Assembly (NCBI GenBank): GCA_018873245.2 | Contig: JAEMBT020000003.1 | Coordinates: 288,001-352,000 of the forward strand | Direction: 5' to 3' | Source of the DNA: Archegozetes longisetosus | Taxonomy: Eukaryota; Arthropoda; Arachnida; Sarcoptiformes; Trhypochthoniidae | DNA length: 64,000 nucleotides | In this document: one piece after another, positions 31,042-43,779 of the stretch | Layout of the letters: every line of letters begins with the position of its first letter | How positions within the stretch are numbered: position 1 is the stretch's first letter | Position numbers and translations under genes: made by a program | The notes under the pieces: model-generated | The model's database searches: none | What the model saw: the letters and a program-made list of their open reading frames with translations, nothing else | What the model was told of the DNA's origin: nothing

Positions 31042-31879
31042 TTAGTCACATGCGAACTCAAATGTTAGGACAAACCGAATACTAAGCACTTATCAATCAA
31101 TGATATAAGCATATCACTCGATAATGGCACTAATTAATTATTAATTAGGCTTTTAAATTGTATAGTGCGTTCTTGGAGAACAGGGTTACTTTGTAAGAAA
31201 AATGTTTTCGGAATAATTCATGTCAATAATTTGTTTGATTCACAAATATTAATAGTCGATGTATCACGTTACAATCAACCCTCATAATCAAACACATTGC
31301 AAGGAATTTTCACTTATTCTCTATCTACACCCTTAACCTTACTTTCCCACAGATGAACATAAATCACAAAACAGGAACCAGACATAATCAGGATTAGTTA
31401 TTCAAAAGTATCCCCACTCCCAACTATTGCCTAACAAAAATAACTCCTCTTTCTCAACTATTGGTTAAAACTTAAGCCTCTACCCTAAATTTAGGTCGAA
31501 ATCTTCCTATAAGAGTGATCGACAAATATGTATTTTGGGTCTTTTACCTCATATTACCATAATAAAATAGCTCCTGTAGTTACAATAGTTGTGTTATTGT
31601 TACGAAATTGTGTTGTGCTACGATTCTATGTTGCAATATCAATCATAATCAAATGAATATTTAAAATAAGATAATAAGTTAATTAAGCAAAAACTTTAGC
31701 TTTTAGTCACTCTTTTAATGAAAAAGTCATGATCGTTTCTGAAAATTTCATTTGGTATATTTTATGTACATCTATTGTGATAACTTACTGTTTAAACCTA
31801 TAGTTTAACTTAATTTTAAACCTTGATCCGAGCCCCTGAAAATATTTAGATTCGTCTCATCGCTTCAGCAATTGAGTCA
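31042..31879. other. AT-rich spacer
   Basis: I see no gene or repeat of note between the transposase fragment and the 3' end of the LRR gene. Confidence 0.4.
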
Positions 31880-31885
31880 TTTATT
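31880..31885 (-). terminator. Poly(A) signal of the LRR gene
   Basis: AATAAA on the minus strand, 128 bases beyond the stop of the LRR gene. Confidence 0.4.
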
Positions 31886-32013
31886 TAGCAAATTGATTAA
31901 AAAATAATTTCTCTTTTCCAAATTCAATTGATAACAATAATTGATTGTATTTGATTTAAAGATTAGTATAAGAAATGAATGATTTTTCTGACTGCGGACT
32001 ATATAAGATCAAT

Positions 32014-34103
32014 TTACATGTCATTGTGACATGGGTCAGGGATCTCAACTATTACTTCTGGTCTATCGTCTGGTATTTCTGGGTCTGATTTAGGATATTT
32101 AGTATTTGATAGGACTTCTGGTTCATTCGGATCAGGTTCTGGAATTGGGACAGATACTCGAGTTCTATCTCCGGGTTGTTTAACGCATCCAATAGGTGTC
32201 GAAACTGCAATCGGAGCCACCTCTGTGGGTTCTTCTGGTTCTGGTTTCGGCGTTGAGACTGTAATCAAAGCCACCTTCGTGGGTTCTTCTGGTTCTGATT
32301 TTGGTGTCGAAACTGTAATTGAAGTCAAATCTGTGGGTTCTGGTTCATGCGTCAAAACTATAATTAGAGTAACATCTGTAGGTTCTTCTGGTTCTGGTTT
32401 CGGTGTTGAGACTGTAATCAGAGCCACCTTCGTGGGTTCTTCTGGTTCTGATTTTGGTGTCGAAACTGTAATTGAAGTCATATCTATGGGTTCTGGTTCC
32501 GGCGTCGAAACTATAATCAGAGTGACATCTGTGGGTTCTTCTGGTTCTCGTTTCGGTGTTGAAACCATAATAGGAGTAATATCCGTGAGTTGTCCTGGTT
32601 CTGAGTCTGGTGTTGATGCTGTAATAGGAGTCACATCTGTGGGTTCTTCTGGTTCTGGTTTCGGCGTTGAAACCATAATAGGAGTAATATCCGTGAGTTG
32701 TCCAGGTTCTGAGTCTGGTGTTGATGCTGTGATAGGAGTCATATCTGTGGGCGCTCCTGGATCTGGTTTTGGTGTTGAAACTATAATAGGAGTAATATCC
32801 GTGAGTTGTCCTGGTTCTGAGTTTGGTGTTGATACTGTAATAGGAGTCACATCTGTGGGCGCTCCTGGATCTGGTTTTGGCGTTGAGGCTGTAATCAGAT
32901 TTACATCTGTGGGTTCTTCTGGTTCTGGCTTTGGTGTTGAAACTATCGCTTTGGTTATAATTTCTGGCTTTGATGGTTCGGTTGAATTTATCCTTACGGT
33001 TGTTGAAGTTGTTGGAAACCTAGTGGATGTTTCAGAGCCAGTGCTTACGGTTGAGTGAGTTAATGTTATAATTGATGTAGCTTTTTGTGCATGAGTTGAT
33101 GGAAAACTTGTCTCTGTCTGTGATTTTGTTACGTTATTTTCTTCACATTTCAATTCGGTTCGACTCAAATCATAAATAGGCCTGTTATCAATATTTGCGC
33201 AATAGACATTCTTTAGGAATTTTTTCAGATTACTCCCTAATAACCAATTCATACCATCTCCGGTATCGCAGGTACAGTTAAATCGGTTTCCGTTCAAATA
33301 TAGTTGATTTTTATTATTTTGAATCAATTTCGAAAATATACTATAGCTCAAATTTGTTATATTGTTATTTTCTAACTTCAAATTCATATCAATTTTGTCA
33401 TTAATTGAGATGCTACTGAAGGAATATGCAGTTAATTCATTGTTATCTAAGTCTATTTCAATTTTTCTATCTTCTCCATCAGGATTTTGAAAATTCAAGC
33501 AGTCCTTCTCAATTACATTAATTACATTGTTTTTCAAATCTAAACTCTTTAAACTTTTCAAATTCGTGAATGCATTATTTGGAATGCGTTTTAGTTTATT
33601 ATTATTCAAATGGATATATTTCACTTGACTAATTGCGTTGAAAATTTGACTGCTTGGTAATACTTCAAGCGCATTGTTATCAAATTTAATTGATTGGCTT
33701 GGATTCAATCTTCCTGCTAATTTGAAAATGTTCTGATCTTTCAGCTTTTTATTAGCTCTAATGGCAAGTGTTTCGCAGTTTCCGTTGAACGCGCTTTCGC
33801 TGACGTTTATTAAGTTCTCGTTCTCTTGAACTAAAATTTTAGCGAGTTTGATATTCTTGAAGAAATTTTCCGGAATTTCTGTTATGTTACTTTTGAAAAT
33901 ATTCAATTCATCAAACTCTGCTGTTTTATTACCAACTTGGTTATTAAGTTTGGCTAATGTTTCTTGTTGGATACCGTTGCATATTATAAATTTACGAGTT
34001 TGTGAACATATACACAAAGAATTAACTGAATCACATAAGTCGCCGGGAGTACTTCCAATACTCGCAGAATTAATTAATCCGAAGTTGAATAAAGCAATTG
34101 TTA
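32014..34103 (-). CDS. Secreted leucine-rich-repeat protein with Pro/Thr/Glu repeats (5' exon missing)
   Basis: About 695 residues in this exon. It opens, after a good acceptor (TTTCATTTAG), with a hydrophobic leader-like run (TIALFNFGLINSAS) and a Cys-containing cap (GDLCDSVNSLCICS). Leucine-rich repeats follow (FKSNITEIPENFFK, NNKLKRIPNNAFTNLKSLKSLDL, LDNNEL, LENNNITNLS), then a C-terminal LRR cap (NRFNCTCDTGDGMNWL...NVYCAN...LKCEEN). From about residue 340 a Ser/Thr-rich linker leads into about 14 repeats of 19-21 residues of the type STPKPEPEEPTDVTPI (nt 32200-32960). There is no C-terminal membrane helix. It is probably an extracellular, O-glycosylated protein; the partner is unknown. 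No in-frame ATG precedes the exon, so a short first exon is inferred. The complementary open frame at 32225-33058 is a shadow of the repeats. Confidence 0.75.
32200..32960 (-). repeat. Coding minisatellite in the LRR gene
   Basis: About 14 in-frame units of 57-63 bases encode Pro/Glu/Thr repeats. Three unit types (KPEPEEP, KPDPGAP, DSEPGQL) alternate, and a larger block of about three units is repeated near the 3' end. This indicates recent unequal exchange. Confidence 0.85.
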
Positions 34104-34446
34104 CTAAATGAAATAAATAAAAGAAAGAAATAAAAATGAACTACTCATCAGAAAATATAATTTATGACTAGATCTAAAATCTCACATGTGAGCCTTTAGC
34201 AAATTCTATCCGAAATCTCTAGGCTCGCACTAATGATTTATAATAATCAAGAATTTTTTATTTCAGGCCTAATTTACAGCTTGGTTCTTTCGGCTAGATT
34301 TAAATTTTGATGCAAATCCCTTTTGAACCCATAGCAAATGAAACTATCATTTTAGAGTTAGAAAATAATTTGTAAAGTCAGCTCAGTTGAATGAGAAGTA
34401 AATAAGAAATCATTGTTAAATTAGTCATGAGGTCCAATATAATATA

Positions 34447-34660
34447 ACACTAAGCGAGCCGAACTTTAGGGTGGAAGTCTCAGGTTCGTATCTTCTCTCG
34501 TGGGTTCTACATTCGTCTGGTGGTGATGGGCTGGCCATATGTCCCCTGGTTATAACCTTATTCGGTCAGTAGAATTTGCTCATCAGACAGCTTCGGCGAA
34601 AAACTCACTCAGTAACTAGGCATCGAGTGAGTCTCCCGCAAATCGATAATGAGTGAGTTA
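34447..34660 (+). repeat. SINE-like repeat, longer copy
   Basis: It starts with a tRNA-like stretch carrying a B-box-like AGGTTCGTATC (about 34482). It then shares GGTTATAACC, GAAAAACTCACTCAGTAA and CGAGTGAGTCTCCC with the copy at 20845. A tRNA-derived SINE is the simplest reading. The A box is poor. Confidence 0.45.
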
Positions 34661-35052
34661 ATAGATCAAAATTTTGAACCTTAACTATTTCTCAAAGATA
34701 AATAATTTCCTTAGAGTTTATTCCAACTTTCGGTTTTTTATTTGAAAAATATGAAGAATAACTTGTAATTAATTTAGGGAATGTCTGAAATCTTGCGCTA
34801 CTATCATCAAGAGCGTAAAGTATGATTTTTAGCAAATATTACAGTTAGAAAGTTCGAATAAAAAATATATCCAGATCGAGTATTTTATTCCAAAGATAGA
34901 CAAAATTTAATCAATAACAATAAAATTATCATTTTTATCGAAAATAAATCGAAAAGAGAAGGAATTTAAAAATATCGAATCGAAAACCTATTTTTGAATA
35001 AATTACATAACTAACTTAACAGAATTTTGAAATTATTTCCTCGGGTTAGAAT
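34661..35052. other. AT-rich spacer
   Basis: Nothing recognisable. Confidence 0.4.
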
Positions 35053-35054
35053 TA

Positions 35055-36323
35055 AGGTAGGCGACAATAAAATTGACAAAACATATTTCACACTTTAAGG
35101 TGCAATTTTTTCTAATCCCATATCCCCAGAGGGCTAAAACTAGTTAAAACTTGAAGACAAAGGTCCAGATAATAAAAATGCATGCATTATATGATTGAAA
35201 AGTTGTAGTTTAGGCGTGTAATCAACTGTTCTCTTTGGTGAGTATAATGGAGCTTCAGAAAAGAATTGCACTTTGAGTTCTCTTCGACAACGGAACCAAA
35301 GATCCCAAGACCATGGCCAACTTAACGGGCGCATCCTCAAAGACCTGCTATAGAAATTTGAAGAAGTTTGAAGCAGGAGAAAGACTAGAAAGAAGATCAG
35401 GATCAGGCCACCCATCAAAGTTGAAGGAAAATGATAAGCGGAGGATTTCGATGCTGGCTCATCATCATCCCAAATGATCCGCCAGCAGAATTGGTGAAAA
35501 GGCCAGATTACAGGGAACTCCAAAAGTATCTTCTAGAACCGTTCAGCGACACTTAAAAGTGGCCGGATGTCTAAAATTAGTACCACAAAAGTGCCACTTT
35601 TAACCCCCTTTCAAAAGGCGAAGTGCGTGCATTATGCTAAAGACCACCTTGGCCTGGACTTTGAGAAGGTGGTCTTTAGTGACGAGAGTTACCTTCAGTT
35701 TTACCGACTAACTCAAAAGCAGTGAGGGAAGTCAAGAAAAATGGTCCCTGAAGATAATGGTATGGGATGCCATTAGTATACGGAGGAACTCACCGCTGAT
35801 TATGGTCACAAATAACATGGATTCTATTTTATATCAAGATATCTTAGAGTCTAATTTGCTTCCAACTATGAAAGTCCTTTATCCTGATGGCTTTATATTC
35901 CAGCAGGACATAGCCACACCCCATACTTCAAAGTCAACGGAGAAGTTCTTCGCCGACAAAAAAATTGAGGTTCTACACTGGGTAGCCAACTCTCCGGACT
36001 TTAATACAATTGAGAACATATGGGAAACAATGAAGAGAAGACTGGAAGCCATGGAACCGCGATCTGTTGCCGAATGGAAAGATCAGATACAACAAATTTG
36101 GGATGATTTGAATCACGTAATTGTGGAGTCACTTGTAGATTCCTTGCCAAAGAGAATGAAAGAGTGTATTGAAAAGAAGGGGAATACAGTTAAGCACTAG
36201 TTATCGCTATTTTAACTAAAGGGGATATGAGGTCATATTTTAATTTTGTTACCATATTAATACCTGCTATATTTTAAAAATAAATTCAAAAATAATTTTT
36301 ATCAATTTTTTTGTCGCGTACCT
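35055..36323 (+). mobile_element. Tc1-like transposon, dead copy
   Basis: 1269 bases flanked by TA (35053-35054 and 36324-36325). The TIRs read AGGTAGGCGACAATAAAATT and AGGTACGCGACAAAAAAATT. The length is normal for Tc1 elements. It carries one broken transposase gene. Confidence 0.88.
35247..36200 (+). pseudogene. Tc1 transposase, broken
   Basis: It starts MELQKRIAL and has a paired HTH region (MANLTGASSKTCYRNLKKFE, ERRSGSGHPSKL, SSRTVQRHLK). The DD34E core is readable: first Asp in FSDESYLQF (about 35678-35700, shifted frame), second Asp in FQQDIATPHTS, and Glu in NTIENIWETMKRR (frame 35757-36200, 147 codons open). Stops occur near 35274, 35475 and 35598, and frames change at least twice, so it is inactive. 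It would have moved the element by TA-specific cut and paste. Confidence 0.85.
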
Positions 36324-36325
36324 TA

Positions 36326-36790
36326 AAAGGTTCTATTACAGTATATGTGGGCCGAATTTTCATAAACCATTTAATCCTCAAATTAAAACAGTTTTAGAGA
36401 AATCACTTAACAAGTAGTGTATTAAACTCTCTAGAATCCTCAGAAATTATATTACAGAATTCGATAAATGATTTCTCAAAAATTATCTCAAGAATTTTTT
36501 TAATTTGGCAATTAAATGGTTTACGATAATTTGGTCTATACGTATACTATAGGATAGAATCTTATAATTCTAACCCAACGATTTATTTCGAATATTTGTA
36601 TCAAAATAAAATCTTTTTTAACTTATAAATTTCTTTGGAAAAATATTTTTCTAAATGTATTTCTAAAAGTGCTATTAAATATTTATTTGATTAATTAGAT
36701 CTAAAATTTTGTCGAGTATACTTTAATTAGAAATTGAAATACTATTCATTCAGATTTTTAGACTATAATCTTAATTTAGAGTAGTGTTTT
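36326..36790. other. AT-rich spacer
   Basis: Nothing recognisable. Confidence 0.4.
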
Positions 36791-38030
36791 GTAGGGCGAA
36801 CCCTAGAATTTCGGAATGAGGGTGTTCCAATAGTTCGATCTCCATGTATAGTATATCTTTGGACTCTGAAATGAGTTCATTGATACCATAGTTGACCCAA
36901 TCGCATTACTATTGACCTTGTATACCTACCCCATCCACGCCACCCCCACATATAGTATATCTTTTGAAAGGTTTTGAGAAGTAGACCAACTTTGTCTCTG
37001 AACACAACTCGCAATCTCGTGCAGAAAAGCCGCTATATGACAAATATTGTATTCCTTCTCTATTAACAGATAAGTGATATTACCATTAATATGTACTGAA
37101 TTGGCTGTACTGCATTTAAATATCATGGCTGCATTAGGATATCTTTTATTTTTAGTGAGATACAATGAGATAGTCAAATTTTAATCAGAAATGAGGAAAA
37201 TGATCGGTTTGACAATAAAAAGCATTTTAGCTATCAATATGTGTCATCGGAGAATATTGAATTTAGTTCACTCGAAATATTTTTCGAACTTGACGCCCTG
37301 ACGACAAAAAGGTAGCTACACTCCGGTTTTAATAGATTTTAAGAGCAGATTAATAATTATTGAATTATAATATGTTTAAGAAATCAATTTTGGCACCCAG
37401 TGTGTTTTCACTTTATGTACAAGAAACTAGGAGGTATGGTTAACTCTGAGTGGTTTTCTGACTACTTTACCCAGTTGCTTCTCAATCTAGGGTAGGAATC
37501 GACAGTCAGTTTACTAAAAACAAACTTACCCACAGAGGTTGAGCTACCTGGGCTTCCGCAGGAGGTTCCTGGTTAACTACCAACCCCCAAAAGTCATTAT
37601 AGCTCCTGCTCAATCCAGGATCTGGCCTCCGAATCGTCCTTTAATAGTGAGGTACTCAATTCCTACACCAGTACTATGCCACATTCTTTCGGTTATCAAA
37701 ACTATGAGAGATGTTTAAATTCAGCACGGTCGATTTAGTATAGATCAATAATTAAATCACTTATCTGTTAATGGAGAAGGATACAGTTTCTGCCCTATTG
37801 AGGCTTTCCTGAGCGAGATAGCAAGTTATGGTCAGAGACAAAGTTGATTTACTCTTCAAAAACTTTCAAAGGATATATTATATGATGGGTGTGTATACAG
37901 GGTCATAGGTCAAAGGTTACGTGTCTGGGTCAAGTATGGTATCAATGAACTCAGTTAACCTACGAAATACTATACATGGGGCTCGAACCATTGGAACAAC
38001 CTTATACCGGAATCCTAGGATTTGACCAAC
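36791..38030. mobile_element. Long inverted-repeat element, 1.24 kb
   Basis: The arms are about 300 bases. The left GTAGGGCGAACCCTAGAATT and TGTTCCAATAGTTCGATC, ATGTATAGTAT, CTTATCTGTTAA-type words recur inverted at 37740-38030 with about 75-80 percent match by eye. A GC-richer centre (37390-37700) has its own weaker fold (GGTTAACT / AGTTAACC). No ORF of note. Confidence 0.65.
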
Positions 38031-41000
38031 TCTAGTTACTGATATAGTCTCGAGCTTAAGTTTTTCAATGAACCAATTCATGAAATTTAACTGAAATTAC
38101 AGTTAATACAAAATATTACGAAGATAGCCCTAAATTGGAAAATTTCTTCAAAATATTCAGAAGGAATATTTTGAATGGACTCTAAAATAGTTTTAAACCT
38201 ACTATCAAAATCCTTTCAAACCTCGAAAAATTCAAATTTTTGGATTGCTCTTTGTTTTCAAACTAAGAGTATTAAGAGAGTTTCTTTGGTTCTCATGTAT
38301 GATATTTTCAAAGTTTTAAATTTAAGATCAAGTCTTAATTTAACACGTTAATATAGAACTTTTCAATATCCAAAATTTTTATATAGTCTTCTTGATTATT
38401 TTCTTATATTTAATTGTTTATTCAAACTAATTCAATCTTTGAAATCCAAAGACGTATGACATTATTTATGAATTTCAGTATTGGTTAATATTAGTGCTAG
38501 ACGGCGACGAAGGCAGAAATTTGTGAATGAGGGACAAGAAATTGAAGCATTTTAAAAAGTATGAACATTAGTGCCTAATCAATACAATTCTGAAACAGTA
38601 ATACTCTCACACAATCCTTGAAACTTCAATAGAGTTTAATTTTATTAAAACAAATTTTTCTTTTCATTTAATAAATAGTTCAAAGTTTTCTAGACTTGAG
38701 TTGAGTGGACCTAAGCCCCTCAGCCTCTCTGGCTTTGCCACTGGTGTGAGACTATCCAGTCACAACTTATAGGAAATAATTAAATTAGATTATTGAGCGA
38801 AAGCGATAATATTCTGCGTATTCAAAATCAAAAACTTGAAATTCATATCCATATTTATATTAAAAATTTTATTTACTATTACCTATTGTTTCCTGAACGT
38901 GAAATTTCATAGTTTATTCGAAGTTTATTTCTTAAAAATTTTAATATTTTTCTTTATTTTAATCACTTGTTATTAAGTAACAATTTTTCAGGTTTTGAAA
39001 TTAGTGTTTCATGTTTAAGAACGAAGGTTCCTATGCGAATCTCAACTACTAATTAATGAGATTTTAAGTTATTTAGATAATATATTAGAAAAATATCTTA
39101 TTTAATAGGAATCATAATAATGATAACAGTTTTGACGTATCTCTAGTGTTATTGCGTACAAGAATATTGTTTTTTTATTGAACTAGCTCGCAAAATAAGT
39201 CAAAGATTTATAAATCTTATAGTGTAGCCAAATCATATCTGAATAAGTGCACTTCACTTTATTTGGTTTTTGACATTCGAAATAAGTATCATATTGGATA
39301 TAATCATTTGATCATTTAAAGAGCAATCTGTTATCAATTGTCATTACATTATTAATTATAGAGAAAATGATTGCGTCAAAACTAAGATAAGTTATGAGAA
39401 ATATTTGATAGCTCACCAATATAGGTAAGATTTGTTATATTAACGCTCAAGTCACGTTTTTATCAAACCAACTAATTCAGTTAATCATTTTCGTAATAAT
39501 GAGTACAAGTAAGACGATGAATTTTACGATCTGATTAATAATGGATGTTCATTCGAGTCGTTCAGTTATCCATAAATTTTAATTATTAATTGAATTAAAT
39601 GCAAATTCGATTAAAATTTGATTAAATTGTGACGGGACTGATCAGAATAATCTCTCGTAAACTGATACCTATGCAAGCATATAGTAATACCGGCGTGCTG
39701 TTACTGAGAAGCTGTATTGAAAGGAATTCTACTGAAGAATATGTTCTAGACTAAGCACGACACCAGTTCAGAGGGCCAGGAAAATCTGAAAGAATATAGG
39801 AAGCATTGATAATAACTAAGACATTGCATTTTACATAATTACATCTTTGTGCCGGTAGCTCATATTTACTCGAAACTTTTTAGGTCAATATTAGATATAA
39901 TAAGGACTTATTTGGCAAATTTTAATAATTATTTGGCAGATATAATAAGTACATATAAATATATATTAATATATGAGGGGTTAGCAAATATCTCTCCAAA
40001 TTCAACTATCAATTAAAGAAATCTTATAGAAAATCCTCAGTAATGACCATAAGTAAATTCAAATGTTTTGAATAAATACACTGGATTTTCTAAAATTAAT
40101 ACAATTTGTGATAGTGTAAATGAATCCGAAGTTGAACACAATCTCGATTTATCTAGTAAAAAGTGGCATCGTTCAAATTTGCACCGATAACTAGTTGCGA
40201 AGTTGAAAGAAGTTCTTTCAACTATAAAAATATTGTTTGTGATAGTGGGTTGTCGTTTAATGAAAATTATCTATAATACTATTTTATAGTCAATTGTAAT
40301 GCTCGATTCTTAAACCAAAATTGAAATAGAATTACAAAAATAATAAATAAATATTAACTAAATATATTCAATATAAGAACAGCTATTAATCAATATCATG
40401 CAATGCCTTAATAATAAAAAAATTATAATTTATCGGAAACTGAAAGATTTAAAAAATCATATTAAAAAAAAAGTATCAGTATTCGACGTGCTGGCTTATA
40501 TTCTTGGTTACAGTTTACGGTTATGTTAGTATCAACTTTAAACACGATAAATTAAAATATGTGGACAAATTTTATTGTAGAAGTAACTATTTAATTATTC
40601 TTAAAGATTCTAAAGTGTAAATTCGTGGTGAGTTGGCTATTTTAATTAAAAATTAAGGCAATCACTCGTCTTTTTGAGATTTTTGTTGACACATCTCAGT
40701 TGTTATACGCCAATAATACTGGTCTCGTTTTAAAATTGTTACTAAGAAACTCAAACTACTAATGGCAAAAATCTATTAATGATGACAGAAGGCGAGCGCG
40801 AGACTAATGATTACAGGGTGTTATCGTGAGATTAGTGATGACAGAATGGTTCTATTCTTAAATACTTTTTAATAAAAGAGCCATTATTCACTCTATCATT
40901 ACTATTAAATAAAGTTTTCTGACTTTCAATTCTGTGGTTATTTTGTAACATTTTTTTCAATTGATTTTCTATTTAAAGATTTCTTTCAAAGACAAAAGTT

Positions 41001-41520
41001 TGTAAAATAACTTCATTCATGTATACACATGATTCGAGAATGAAATCTGATATTTTTCCAATATTTACAAAGCTATCGTGTCATTACATTCTAGAATCTA
41101 TATTATTAGTAAGATAGATCTTAACCTAATATAAGGATACAGAATATTCGATGCTCTCATCCATGAATATTCAAGCCCTTTATAATGTATTTTTAGTTAC
41201 TAGTAGTGGTAGGGATGGATATTCGTGTATCCGGTTTTATTTTTTAAGAACCGGGTACACGGATTTTTTTATCGTTGTTTTGCGTTGAATTGGAAATGCA
41301 AAGGACTCAAAGCTACTCGGAAATTATTCAAAACAAACAAAGATGTTGAACTTTTGCTGGGAATCACATTCCTTCCTTAATCCTTTAAGATTTTGAAATA
41401 AAGTATTTTGTTTAACATAGACTTTATGAGTGGTTTTTGTAAGTGAATTATCAAACTTTTGTTTTCAGATTTAAATCGTGAGTTTTCTCATTATCCTTAA
41501 ACTATTTAAACTATTAATAA
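38031..41520. other. 3.5 kb of AT-rich DNA without genes
   Basis: I find no gene, RNA gene or clear element here. A weak pair of hAT-like ends near 38488/38750 and a diverged direct repeat at 40775-40850 (ATGACAGAA...) are the only structure seen. Small exons of a spliced gene cannot be excluded. Confidence 0.4.
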
Positions 41521-42460
41521 TGAGTTGGGTTTGGAAATATGCTCAAAAAGTGAGTGAATGTGCAAAGTGTCAAATTTGTATGAAAGAAGTTCACTATCAA
41601 GGAGGGTAGACATCAAATATTCCTAAACACTTGAAAGTAGTTCGTCTAATAAATGCGAATTAGAACAACAATCAACCAAAAATAATAGATCAATTGAAGC
41701 ATCGACATTGTGATTCAAATAAAACAAAAAATTGATGAACTAATAGTTATTTTGTTTGTTAAGTGAATGTTGCCTCCGTGTAATTGAGTCAAAAGAATTT
41801 CATGAATTATTAATATTAAGATTTTTACAACCCTGATATAAAGGATTTGATAGAAATTGCAAACATTAATTAGTCACTCGAAGAATTTGAAAGCATACAA
41901 GTGGATGTTAACTGGTTGTCATTCATTGCAATCAAGGTTATGTAACAGTAAATGCTCATGAAATTAATAAAACTAGAAATTAGTAAATTTTAATGTAGAG
42001 ACAAGGTAATTTAAGGAAAGCACACTGCAAAGAATGTTGTTAAAGAAGATGAAGAATACAATATTAAAAAGAAATTTGAACTCCTAATCCATGGCAACGC
42101 CAGTAATATGAGGTTGGCCTGTGATGTAGCCGATATGAATGATGTCAGATGCTTTGTTCATACTTGGGATTTTTGCTTTGGGCACAGTTGTAAAATTTAT
42201 AAAATCATGATATTATTTGGTATAATCAAAAGGGTTGTTGAGTTCATAGACAAGAGCTCATTTACTCAAAATGAATTAGAAATATAATTAGAATTCTTTA
42301 AGGTTAAAACAATCGGTTGAAACCCGTTTGGGTCACCATTCACCGAAAAAAAGTTTTATTCATAAATCTTAAAAAATACTTTTGTATGGATCAAAAACGG
42401 TTCGAAACGAATATATTGTTAAGTCTTATGAAAGACATTTTAGAGGCTTGAAGCCATGTA
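41521..42460 (+). pseudogene. BED-finger / hAT transposase relic
   Basis: It opens MSWVWKYAQKVSECAKCQIC followed by a stop, TSNIPKHL: a BED zinc-finger layout (C-X2-C then ...SN...HL) as at the N-terminus of many hAT transposases. Scattered stretches downstream (NDVRCFVHTW, KRVVEFIDKSS) are compatible with the hAT core but full of stops and shifts. Confidence 0.45.
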
Positions 42461-43249
42461 CATGTCTTAAAATCTCCATATATTTGTAAATATGTTTTAA
42501 GACTTACCTATGTCTTGAACTCTAGACATGTATTAGGTTGAGAAAAAAGTTTTGTCATAAATGTAAGCGTAATTTTTCGATCCAATTTTTGACACTTAAT
42601 CTATTGTTAACAAATCTTTTCAAATTATAAACTTCAAACATTTGAACTCTAATTAAATGAACTGATTGTAAATATCAATATTTGTATGACAAATCCTCAA
42701 ATTTAATATGTATTTGAATTCAAATCCTTCGTAAGAGGTTTCAAAATATTTTTAAAGATGTAAAATTTTCTTTATTAATAAGTACAATCGCCTCATTTAA
42801 GACGTTTTTATAAGCATAATAGCATTATATAAGATGTTTAAATTTCAGAAATTTATTTGAAATATAAAGCGAATAAAGAATTGAAGGTGCTTTCAATCTT
42901 TTTTCTAATTAATCCATTAACAACTTTAGAACAATATCTTTTACTTTATAAAATTTGAATGCGACCACTCCATAGCCTTTCGATGCACATAAAAACGTCA
43001 GCGAGGCCTTCGTATTTTAATGCGAAATCACAATAACACATGAATACATAAAATAATCATTTATAGACTGGCTTTCATCATAACCGTTACATCAAGTAGT
43101 ACTTCGGCATATATTGAGTCAACCTTTCTAACATACTTTCAACTGATTTTCTTGAAGCGATACTAAAACAGTCTTCGCCCTGCCGTTGTATGGATGAGCA
43201 TTGTCAAGAGTGATTATTGAATAACTTTCGCAAATATCGCGTAAAGTGA
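42461..43249. other. AT-rich spacer
   Basis: No gene that I can support. A 67-codon minus-strand frame at 43128-43331 runs into the hAT MITE and looks accidental or relic. Confidence 0.35.
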
Positions 43250-43257
43250 GTAAAGAG

Positions 43258-43690
43258 TAGGGTGACCAAGTGTCCCGCATTGTGCGGGATTGTCCCACAT
43301 TTAAGAGTTGTGTCCTGCATACCGTATGCACCCTTTGCGGGACGGAAAATATACATTTTAAGATTTATCTTAACAGATTTTCACTGTGTGTTTTTATTTA
43401 ATGCAAATAATGCAATTTAATTGTCAACACGTTTCTTATCTTAAAATATGTAGAAGTCTTTAGACAAAAAGAGTTTTAATCCGTTTATCTGATAACTTGT
43501 TTTCATTCACATCGTATGTGACTTTTATAAAGTGCAGTTATCAATCAAGTCTTTAGTTTATATTTCAAATAATTATTATTTCAAACTGTGATTTGTAACT
43601 TCAATAAGGTTAAAACTCTTTAAAAAAATTTTATAATGGGACCAAAATTTTTTTGTCCCGCATTTGACAGCTTTTGACTTGGTCACCCTA
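43258..43690. mobile_element. hAT MITE, 433 bases
   Basis: The ends TAGGGTGACCAAGTG and CACTTGGTCACCCTA-like (right: GACTTGGTCACCCTA) are typical of hAT MITEs. A perfect 8-base target duplication GTAAAGAG flanks it (43250-43257 and 43691-43698). It is non-coding. Confidence 0.92.
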
Positions 43691-43779
43691 GTAAAGAGAG
43701 AACAGTCTTCGCTTCATCTGATAATAAAGTTAAATACTAATTTCAGATTATTGAAAGTGCTTTCAAATATCTAATTTTT

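Noticed and set aside
32225..33058. 277-codon plus-strand Gly/Ser/Val repeat ORF
   Set aside because: It is the complement of the Pro/Thr/Glu repeats of the minus-strand LRR gene. Triplet-periodic repeats keep the opposite strand open.
38488..38750. Possible hAT MITE ends (AGTG.C...AAGGCAG and CCACTGGTG)
   Set aside because: The match is poor and no 8-base duplication was found.
43128..43331. 67-codon minus-strand frame with a TLDNAHPYNG segment
   Set aside because: It slightly resembles a DDE second-Asp motif, but it runs into the hAT MITE and nothing else supports it.
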